A stretch of DNA of 64,000 nucleotides from Aphrocallistes beatrix (Eukaryota > Porifera > Hexactinellida > Sceptrulophora > Aphrocallistidae). Positions 56,550 to 64,000 of the stretch are shown here, piece by piece. Within the stretch, counting starts at the first letter, position 1. Every line of letters starts with the position of its first letter. The stretch covers positions 620,001-684,000 of the forward strand of contig OY725494.1 of the NCBI GenBank assembly GCA_963281255.1, given 5' to 3'. The notes under the pieces are model-generated. The model was given only the letters and a program-made list of their open reading frames with translations. It was not told the DNA's origin and did not search any database. The position numbers and the translations under genes are program-made.

Positions 56550-57140
56550 ACGCTTTAATTCATCATTTCGTTAGTTCCTCAGATTATTTGTATTATAAGC
56601 TAAATTCATGAACAGTTAGTAGGTAGGAGCAGAAGCGTAACCAACGTAATTTCAAGGTTCAGTGCAGCAAGAAGTAGGGAAGGTCACCAAATTATTGAAT
56701 TTTATTTGACATTTATATAAACAAAGAAAATAAATCAGACATTTAAGGGGAATTCGTTATCACTCAAGAAATTAACTGTGATAGGTTAGTGTGTATGTTC
56801 GGGGCCCTGAAGCTAAATGTTTTCAAAAAGTTATCAATTACATCATAGCTTTTAGTTTAGGAATTATTTAACTATCACTCTCCTAGATGAATGATTATAC
56901 AATCACGGAGATTAGTCGTGTCTGATCAAAGAAGATTTATTAAGAGATGTGATATATTCGTTATTTGTGAGGTTAGTATCGTCTGATAAGACAGAAGCAT
57001 ATAGGTACGGTTTACTAAACCCACCTAGGCATAATTTCTAGAATAGGCCGAGTATCAATTTCATTCCTTACATTTCTAATAGTTCTGTTGTATTGGATTT
57101 CTTTTTCGGATCCTTTTGAATAGATTTGGTTACTTTATAC

Positions 57141-57431
57141 CTAAGTTGACTAATTCATTACAAAATGGCAAAAAATTATGAATTATTCGAATAATTCTTA
57201 ATTCAAGCATGAATTAGTCAATCATAAGCTAAGTTGACAAATTCATGAATTAATGAATAATTCAAAATTCAGGAATTATGAATTATTCCAATAATTCAGA
57301 ATCTTGAATTGTGAATTATTCGAAAAATTCATTCAATATATTCACGATATTTTCTTGTAAAACATCCAATTTTGAATAATTCTTCTCAGGCTTGATGAAT
57401 TATTCATTAATTCATGAATTAGTCAACTTAG
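57141..57431. repeat. 291-bp AT-rich MITE directly upstream of the unit 2 start codon
   Basis: Terminal repeats CTAAGTTGACTAATTCAT and its complement ATGAATTAGTCAACTTAG, with a perfect 8-bp duplication CTTTATAC at 57133-57140 and 57432-57439. Unit 1 has the empty site GGTTACTTTATACTAGTC. The ATG lies 20 bp after the element. Its interior is a series of GAATTATTC-like palindromes. Confidence 0.92.
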
Positions 57432-57451
57432 CTTTATACTAGTCCTAATTA

Positions 57452-58711
57452 ATGGCTACAGCTAATCCTACTCCACCAGATCATGGAGAAGATAACTTTC
57501 TGTTAGAATTGAAGAGAGTTCGAGAACAAATCAAAGATAAATTTGTCGAATTGATTGATTGTGTAAAAGCGAGAGAATGTAAACTGTTGGAAGAGTTGGA
57601 TACCATTCTAGCTTCTTATCACTCTTATCGAGATGAATTAAAGAGGATAAAAGTGAAGAAACGAGAACTCGAAGTGATAGAGAATTCTCTAAAGCAAGAA
57701 ATGACAAATTCTACTGTCAAAAACATTCAGGAAAAATTCTTAGAAGAAATTACGCGAGAACTCAAAGCCAATATTTTTCCATCAGAACCTAAAATGGTCT
57801 ATTTTGTCTGTGACAATGATAAGATGATTGCGGAGTTGAACAAGTTGGGACAGTTAGCAGTTAAGATAGAAAGAACTGTTGATTATACAAATAAAGTACA
57901 TCCTGTAGTGAGTGTTTGTGATAAAGGAAATGGAATGGAACAGCTGTACTATCCATGGGGAATGACAGTTGATAATAAAACTGGTAAGATCTATGTTGCA
58001 GATTTTCTTAATCAGTGTGTGAAAGTATTTGATAGTTCTGGAAAGATCTTATTCAAATTTGGAGATAGTGATGGTGAAGGTAAGATATCAACTCCTAGAG
58101 GTTTAGTTATTAGTGGGGATAGAATCCTGGTCTCTAATTACGATTCTACAGCAAAATATATCCACAATATTCTTGTCTATCAACTGAATGGTTGCTTTGT
58201 GTCTAAAATTGGGAAATATGGGAATGGGAAAATTGAATTTAATTATCCATGTGGTCTTGCTTGTAATGAATCGAATGGAGATATTTACATTTGTGATTCT
58301 TGTAACAATCGTATTCAAATACTTTTTAAATTACTTCAATTCAAATCTCAGTTTGGTGGTAACAGACTCAAACGACCTCGTGATGTGAAACTGTCAGAAG
58401 AATACATTTTTATTCTTGATATGTCTAATCCTTGTATGCATTTGTATGACTATAATCTCATTCTACAGAAGAGTGTCGTTTCTAGAGGTGAAGAAATGCA
58501 AGTTGGTCATTCTAATTGTTTCTATGTTGATAATTCTGATTATATTCACATTTCTGACTGGAGTTCTAATTTTGTTCATATCTTCAATTCTCAATTCGAA
58601 TCGATTCACAAGATAAATACTTCTACTCATCCTATGGGAGTTGTAGTAGATATTCAAGGACGAGTTATAGTAGTCTGTCGAGATGATAGAGGTTGTCTTC
58701 AGATATTTTAG
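57452..58711 (+). CDS. Coiled-coil + NHL-repeat protein, array unit 2
   Basis: An intact 419-residue single-exon gene. Residues 15-110 form a coiled coil (LLELKRVREQIKDKFVELI, KVKKRELEVIENSLKQEM); 110-160 is a linker (MVYFVCDNDKMIAELNKLG). From about 165 there is a six-bladed NHL propeller: YYPWGMTVDNKTGKIYVAD, STPRGLVISGDRILVSNY, NYPCGLACNESNGDIYICD, RPRDVKLSEEYIFILD, SNCFYVDNSDYIHISD and HPMGVVVDIQGRVIVVC, ending CLQIF. The layout is TRIM-NHL without RING and B-box, so ubiquitin ligase activity is not expected; a scaffold or recognition role is likely. A MITE ends 20 bp before the ATG. Close to unit 3; differences are mostly point substitutions. Confidence 0.88.
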   Translation: MATANPTPPDHGEDNFLLELKRVREQIKDKFVELIDCVKARECKLLEELDTILASYHSYRDELKRIKVKKRELEVIENSLKQEMTNSTVKNIQEKFLEEITRELKANIFPSEPKMVYFVCDNDKMIAELNKLGQLAVKIERTVDYTNKVHPVVSVCDKGNGMEQLYYPWGMTVDNKTGKIYVADFLNQCVKVFDSSGKILFKFGDSDGEGKISTPRGLVISGDRILVSNYDSTAKYIHNILVYQLNGCFVSKIGKYGNGKIEFNYPCGLACNESNGDIYICDSCNNRIQILFKLLQFKSQFGGNRLKRPRDVKLSEEYIFILDMSNPCMHLYDYNLILQKSVVSRGEEMQVGHSNCFYVDNSDYIHISDWSSNFVHIFNSQFESIHKINTSTHPMGVVVDIQGRVIVVCRDDRGCLQIF

Positions 58712-59095
58712 AAATTTGTTGGTTCTAGGATGTTTACACTTCTCATTTTGTTTTGGTAATCTGAACTTCCAATTATTTACTCTTTACTACTACAGTGTAA
58801 CCGCAAAGAATGATTTTGGCGCATGTTTTTGTTATTAATTTAAATCTACCTTTATGATTATAGAGTTGTCATTAAGTAATGAAATAGGAGGACCTTTATT
58901 TACTTTTACTTATGCAATAGTTAAGCAATCTCCGATAAGCCGACATCTCTCCACAACGGGCGAAAGCTTGTTTTCAATGTATCCGTCATTCGGAGACTCC
59001 ATTGTATACATAAGTTAGTGTATTATGAGGATTGTAAGGCTGATGTAAACCTAGTTCCAAAGATTACCCTCCAAAATGCGATTGTAATCAATATA
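58712..59095. other. 3' flank of array unit 2
   Basis: Matches 53781-54100 and 62153-62510 (CTACTACAGTGTAACCGCAAAG, CCGTCATTCGGAGACTCC). No gene. Confidence 0.6.
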
Positions 59096-59568
59096 CACTA
59101 GCCGGACAAAAGTATTCGACCACCCCGAAAATCGCCCTACAAATAATATTAAACTGGGTTTATCCACGATGAGATACGTACTCAAACTGTAAGAAATACT
59201 CAACATGATTTCTAATTCGTAATCTACACAATATAATTACTCATAATTGAGAGCTTCAACTCAATTACTAATTCCCAAGTTTAAAAAATCTACATCCTAT
59301 AATGATGCTACTTCTCCCTAGTCAGGGTCATTAAAGATGTGACGATTAGTGACACAAAGTGGTACAGGTTGATAACTTTCTACATGGGAATGAGTATTTG
59401 TGTTGAAAGCTTCAAAGATGAGTAATTCGGATGTGTAGTTTACGAGTTAGAAATCAAAAATAGAATATTTCTTACTGTTTGGGTACATATTCCATTATAA
59501 ATAGACCCTCTTTAATACTATTTGTGTGGAGGTTTTCGTTGTGATCTAATACTTTTGCCGGAGACTGT
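59096..59568. repeat. Tc1-type MITE, third copy
   Basis: Ends CACTAGCCGGACAAAAGTATTCG and the reverse complement of ACTTTTGCCGGAGACTG, in a TA context. The arms repeat ATTACTCATAATTGAG and its partner GAGTAATTCGGATG. Related to 21301-21773. Confidence 0.8.
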
Positions 59569-59838
59569 ATATAACAACCAATCGCTTTGTGATAAACTGG
59601 ACTAATAAATGTTACTATGGCCATAGTGATGTGGCCGTAGCAGGAACTGACAGATTTGGGGGCCTGCAAGACCCCTCGCGTTCCCCAACTGTGGTCCATT
59701 TAAGGATTAATTTTCCCGCTACTGACCGAAACGCTCGCTCTAAATCATCATTTCGATAGTTTTTCCTTATATTATTCGATTTTTTTGTCATCAATTGCCT
59801 CATATCGTTTGGGAATGATTTAACTATCACTCTCCTAG

Positions 59839-60319
59839 GGCATGCCTAATTTCCGGGGTGGGACCGTCCTGAAAAACCTAGATGCCTAAAATCATAGTAA
59901 GGCCCAAGATTTTTTCCCTTGTGGCCATGGGCGTAGCGGCCAAATATTATTTGGGGGGCTGGATATATTTTAGGGGGGGCCATTATTTAGATCAAATTTC
60001 AAAGTGTTTTATTTATTTTGGGGGGCCGAGTGAAAGTTTTGGGGGGGCCAGGCCCCCCCATGGCTACGCCCATGCTTGTGGCCCCGCCTCGCCCCGGTTT
60101 GGAAAATTCCTATGACCGCCCCTGATTCTATTCCTTGAGATTTAAGCAGTTGTCGCGATTAATCGATGTCGCAATACACTGAATCGACTCGACTGCATCT
60201 TTAGGTATTTTTGTCTCGTCCCGCGAATTAAGTACTGACAAAATATTCAGAAATGATCCCGTCCCGTCCAGGAAAATAGGTATCTTGATCCGTCCCGTCC
60301 TGTAAATTAAGCATTCCCC
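59839..60319. repeat. hAT MITE of the GGGACGGGAC family at the border of array unit 3
   Basis: Perfect 8-bp duplication TCTCCTAG at 59831-59838 and 60320-60327. Unit 2 shows the empty site CACTCTCCTAGATGAATG near 56880. Ends GGCATGCCTAATTTCCGG and the reverse complement of CCTGTAAATTAAGCATTCCCC, related to 25178-26073. The element therefore landed inside the duplicated segment. Confidence 0.9.
59926..60074. repeat. 149-bp hAT MITE nested in the previous element
   Basis: Perfect terminal repeats CATGGGCGTAGC / GCTACGCCCATG and a perfect 8-bp duplication CTTGTGGC at 59918-59925 and 60075-60082. The interior is G-rich (runs of GGGGGG). Confidence 0.9.
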
Positions 60320-60583
60320 TCTCCTAGATGAATAATTATACAATCTCGGAGATTAGTCGTGTCTGATCAAAGAAGATTTAGTAAGAGATGTGATATATTC
60401 GTTATTTGTGAGGTTAGTATCGTCTGATAAGACAGAAGTATATACTAGGTACGCTTAACTAAACCAGCCTAGGCATAATTTCTAGATTAGGCAAGTATCA
60501 AATTCATTCCTTACATTTCTAATAGTTGTGTTGTATTCAATTTCTTTTTCTGATCCTTTTGAATAGATTTGGTTACTTTATAC

Positions 60584-60879
60584 CTAAGTTGGCTAATTCA
60601 TTAAAAAATGGCAAAGAATTATGAATTATTCAAATAATTCATAATTCAACCATGAATTAGTCAATCATAAGCTAAGTTGACAAATTCATGGATTAATGAA
60701 TGATTCAAAATTCTGGAATTATGAATTATTGCAATAATTCAGAATCTTGAATTATGAAATATTCGAAAAATTCATTCAATATAATCACGATATTTTCTTG
60801 CAAAAACATTCAATTTTGAATGATTCTTCAATTATGAATTATTCGAATTGTTCATTAATTCATGAATTAGTTAACTTAA
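60584..60879. repeat. Same AT-rich MITE upstream of the unit 3 start codon
   Basis: The orthologous insertion of the element at 57141-57431. The left end TTTATAC|CTAAGTTGGCTAATTCAT is intact; the right end GAATTAGTTAACTTAA has decayed and the right-hand CTTTATAC is lost. The ATG at 60893 follows 14 bp later. Confidence 0.85.
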
Positions 60880-60892
60880 CTATTCCTAATTA

Positions 60893-62152
60893 ATGGCTAC
60901 AGCTAATCCTACTCCACCAGATCATGGAGAAGATAATTTTGTGTTAGAACTGAAGAGAGTTCGAGAACAAATCAAACAGAAATTTATCGAATTGATTGAT
61001 TGTGTAAAAGCGAGAGAATGTAAACTGTTGAAAGAGTTGGATACCATTCTAGCATCTTATCACTCTTATCGAGATGAAGTAGAGAAAATAAAAGTGAAGA
61101 AACGAGAACTAGAAGTGATAGAAAATTCTCTAAAGCAAGAAATGACAAATTCTACTGTCAAAAATATTCAGGAAAAATTCTTAGAAGAAATTACGCGAGA
61201 ACTCAAAGCCAATATTTTTCCAATAGAACCTAAAATGGTCTGTTTCGTCTGTGACAATGATAAGATGATTGCGGAGTTGAACGAGTTGGGACAGTTAGCA
61301 GTTAAGATAGAAAGAAATGTTGATTATACAAATAAAGTACATCCTGTAGTGAGTGTTTGTGATCGAGGAAATGGAATGGAACAGCTGTACAGTCCATGGG
61401 GAGTGACACTTGATAATAAAACAGGTAACATCTATGTTGCAGATTGTCTTAATCAGTGTGTGAAAATATTTGATAGTTATGGAAAGATCTTATTCAAATT
61501 TGGAGATAGTGATGGTGAAGGTAAGATATCATCTCCTAGAGGTTTAGTTATTAGTGGGGATAGAATCCTGGTCTCTAATTACGATTCTATAGCAAAATCT
61601 ACTCGCAATATTCTTATTTATCAACTGAATGGATGCTTTGTGTCTAAAATTGGGAAATATAGGAATAGGAAGATTGAATTTAATGATCCACGTGGTCTAG
61701 CTTATAATGATTTGAATGGAGATATTTACATTTGTGATCATAGTAACAATCGTATTCAAATACTTTCTAAAAAACTTCAATTCAAATCTCAGTTTGGTGG
61801 CGATAAACTCAAATATCCTCGTGACGTGAAACTGTCAAAAGAATTCATTTTTATTCTGGATGAGTCTAATCCTTGTATACATTTGTATGACTACAATCTT
61901 ATTCTACAGAAGAGTGTTATTACTAGAGGAGAAGGAATGCAAGTTATTCATTCTAATTTTTTCTACCTTGATAGTTCTAATTATATTCTCATTTCTGACT
62001 ACAGTTCCAATTCTATTCATATCTTCAATTCTCAATTCGAATCGATTCACAAGATAAATACTTCTACTCATCCTATGGGAGTTGTAGTAGACAATCAAGG
62101 ACGAGTTATAGTAGTCTGTGGAGATGATAGAGGTTGTCTTCAGATATTTTAG
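60893..62152 (+). CDS. Coiled-coil + NHL-repeat protein, array unit 3
   Basis: An intact 419-residue single-exon paralogue of unit 2, with the same coiled coil and six blades. Changes are scattered and conservative. They include YSPWGVTLDNKTGNIYVADC in blade 1, DPRGLAYNDLNGDIYICDH in blade 3, and YPRDVKLSKEFIFILDESNP in blade 4; the start MATANPTPPDHGEDNF and the end RGCLQIF are unchanged. Preservation of both reading frames, while unit 1 has decayed, argues that units 2 and 3 are under selection or very young. The promoter region is separated from the ATG by the MITE at 60584-60879, as in unit 2. Confidence 0.88.
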   Translation: MATANPTPPDHGEDNFVLELKRVREQIKQKFIELIDCVKARECKLLKELDTILASYHSYRDEVEKIKVKKRELEVIENSLKQEMTNSTVKNIQEKFLEEITRELKANIFPIEPKMVCFVCDNDKMIAELNELGQLAVKIERNVDYTNKVHPVVSVCDRGNGMEQLYSPWGVTLDNKTGNIYVADCLNQCVKIFDSYGKILFKFGDSDGEGKISSPRGLVISGDRILVSNYDSIAKSTRNILIYQLNGCFVSKIGKYRNRKIEFNDPRGLAYNDLNGDIYICDHSNNRIQILSKKLQFKSQFGGDKLKYPRDVKLSKEFIFILDESNPCIHLYDYNLILQKSVITRGEGMQVIHSNFFYLDSSNYILISDYSSNSIHIFNSQFESIHKINTSTHPMGVVVDNQGRVIVVCGDDRGCLQIF

Positions 62153-63069
62153 AAATTTATTGGTTCTAGGATGTTTACACTTCTCATTTTGTTTTGATAA
62201 TTTGAACTGCCAATTATTTACTTTTTACTACTACAGTGCGACCACAAAGAATGATTTTGGCGCATTTTTTTGTTATTATTTAAATCTGCCTTTATGATTG
62301 GAGAATTGTCATTATTAATTAAATAGGAGGGACATTTATTTACTTTTACTTATGCAATAGTTAAGCAATCTCTAATAAGCCGACATCTCTCTACAACGGA
62401 CAAAGCCATATCTTCAATGTATCCGTCATTCGGAGACTCCACTCTATGCATATGTTAGTGTATGAGGAGGATAGTAAGGCTGGTGTAAATCTAGTATGGA
62501 CCATAAATACAATCCAGGTCCTTAACAAAGTATAAATGAGGTACAAAGCATTGATGAGGATTTATATTACTTTGAATTTCTTAATTGATGGTTAGGCTTA
62601 GGCCATTCGCAATCTACTACAATCAAATTTAACAAGATGAAAAGATTAAACGCAGTGGTTCCCAATCTGAAGTTCACAGACCACTTAGTGATCCACAGGA
62701 TTCGAAAATTCGTATTACGATTAATAAGAGGAGGTACACAAAATACAAGAAAATTACCATAGAGGTCCACACCCAAATACGTAGGTTAAAAAGTACTGTA
62801 TTAAAGAATCAATTGCTTTTACAATTTATATTTGTTATGAAAATAGCTTTTGACATTTATATACAAATCGTATATTGGTTGTAGCAAGTTCTGCGTTATA
62901 CAAAACACCAAATCTGTCAGTTTTTGCTACGGACATAGTAAGAACTGACAGATTTTGGAACCTGCAAGACCCCTCGCGGGCCCCAACTATGGCCCACTCA
63001 AGGGTTAGCCGCCCGCTACTGTCCGAGTCGCTCGCTTTAATTCATCAGTTCGATATTTTCCTTATACTA
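62153..63069. other. 3' flank of unit 3 and repeat scraps
   Basis: 62153-62510 is unit 3' flank. 62655-62790 begins CAGTGGTTCCCAATCTG, a hAT MITE end. 62900-63060 repeats 59630-59765 (GAACTGACAGATTT..., CCTGCAAGACCCCTCGCG). No gene. Confidence 0.5.
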
Positions 63070-64000
63070 CGGGCGTTCAATAAGTTCTGATCATTATTAG
63101 ATAACATGACTAGATTGCACTAGTACTATAATTCCCTCATAGAATATGTTTATTTTATCAATTACCTAAAAGCCAGTTTTTATTTCATCTTGATATTCCA
63201 TATACTTATTGATTTACACATAATTTTGTAAAACCTATTTGCATACTAATCAATTATGGCGTCATCAAAGAAGAATTCTATATTGAGCAGAGATGATACG
63301 TTAAGATTCGTACTCTGTTCGGGAAATCTGCGCACGATATACATGCTGACTTGGTGCAAGTATATGTGTGCTATTAAGGAACTCATTAATTCAGATCCTC
63401 ATATCACTGTTAAAGAGTTAGTTCATATTATTGGGATCTCAACGGGAAGTGTTGATCACATTCTAAAGTTAAAACTAAATCTATCAAAGGTTTGTGCCAG
63501 ATGGGTCCCTTATTGCTTAACAAAGGCCCAAATGGCAACCAGGGTTAGATGTTCCCGAAACCTCTTAAAATTGTATAAAGGAGCTGACACTCGCCGTTTA
63601 TTTGAAGTAGTTACTGGTGATGAAACGTGGGTACAGTATAGCACACCTCTATCTAAAGAATCGAACAAGGTGTGGAAGGAGAGCCACTCAGATCCCTAGG
63701 CCCGATTTCAGGTCATCCAAGGTGATGTACTGTATATTCTTTGATGGATATGGCCCAGTTGCTCAGATAATAGTTCCAAAGGGACAAACCATTACAGGGA
63801 ATTTCTATACTAACCAGTGTCTTCGTGAAACTGAACAACGACTATTTAAACGAAGATCTAGTACTGGAGCAAAGGAGTTGAAATCATTGCACCATAATGC
63901 CCGCCCTCACAAAACCAAGCAGGTCAAAGCCAAAATTGCAAGCATGGGGATGATTGAGCTTGAGCATTCACCCTACAGTCCAGACCTAGCTCCTTGTGAC
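63070..64000 (+). mobile_element. Mariner-family element, transposase truncated by the window end
   Basis: 63071 starts GGGCGTTCAATAAGTTCTGA, a mariner-like terminal repeat. An ATG at 63256 (MASSKKNSILSRDDTLRF) opens a transposase with a helix-turn-helix region (HITVKELVHIIGIS), the linker, and VTGDETWVQYST, the first catalytic Asp block. The frame ends at 63699; a one-base change near 63670 leads into SSKVMYCIFFDGYGPV, then LHHNARPHKTKQVK (second Asp block reads HNARPH, with N where most mariners have D) and EHSPYSPDLAPCD (third Asp) at the window edge. Spacing fits D,D34D mariners. The frameshift and the Asp-to-Asn change suggest it is inactive. Confidence 0.85.

Noticed and set aside
1..64000. 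tRNA, rRNA and snRNA genes
   Set aside because: No cloverleaf with A and B boxes or conserved rRNA core was recognised by eye; a covariance-model scan was not possible here.

Overview
The window is AT-rich animal nuclear DNA from an invertebrate. I infer an early-branching metazoan, possibly a sponge. The evidence is GT-AG introns, C-type lectin and SLC47-type MATE genes, a small CRIB protein, repeated RING-less coiled-coil + NHL proteins, and a dense load of mariner, Tc1, hAT and LINE debris. The organism call is inference; no ribosomal or mitochondrial marker is present. Many genes are single-exon and lie between non-autonomous DNA transposons (MITEs).

Layout. 1-8 kb: repeats (R1, R2), an NHL gene fragment, a LINE endonuclease fragment, a 1.1-kb foldback element, a frameshifted FAD amine oxidase and a mariner scrap. 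8-20 kb: a 4-TM protein, hAT and Tc1 transposase remnants, a 7-TM protein (family T, member A), an orphan C-type lectin exon and an intact MATE transporter (minus strand). 20-28 kb: mostly repeats (Tc1-type MITE, R1/R2 pairs, an 896-bp hAT MITE with another hAT MITE nested in it). 28-48 kb is the gene-rich part: a small CRIB protein, 7-TM member C, a frameshifted coiled-coil/NHL gene, glucose-6-phosphate 1-epimerase, a three-exon coiled-coil protein of unknown family, a USP-type deubiquitinase whose catalytic Cys reads as Ser, and 7-TM member B. 49-62.5 kb: a minus-strand NHL gene, then a tandem array of coiled-coil/NHL units (one broken copy, one 5'-flank-only copy, two intact 419-residue copies). 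63-64 kb: a mariner transposase running off the end.

Functionally the intact genes cover membrane transport (MATE), sugar-phosphate metabolism (epimerase), probable reception or channel function (three related 7-TM proteins) and protein-interaction scaffolds (NHL). The USP-like gene begins with a coiled-coil module resembling the one in front of the NHL propellers. Four genes (amine oxidase, NHL at 33 kb, USP, NHL unit 1) carry single-base frame changes in otherwise good coding sequence. They may be young pseudogenes or assembly indels; reads would decide.

The tandem NHL array records insertion order. Comparing units gives exact empty sites for a TA-target MITE, a CAGGG-ended hAT MITE, an AT-rich MITE with an 8-bp duplication that sits directly upstream of two start codons, and a nested pair of hAT MITEs. 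The most likely undescribed items are the 7-TM family with its shared GRVRTR/TPSLN tail, the 673-residue coiled-coil protein, and the coiled-coil + Ser-for-Cys USP.
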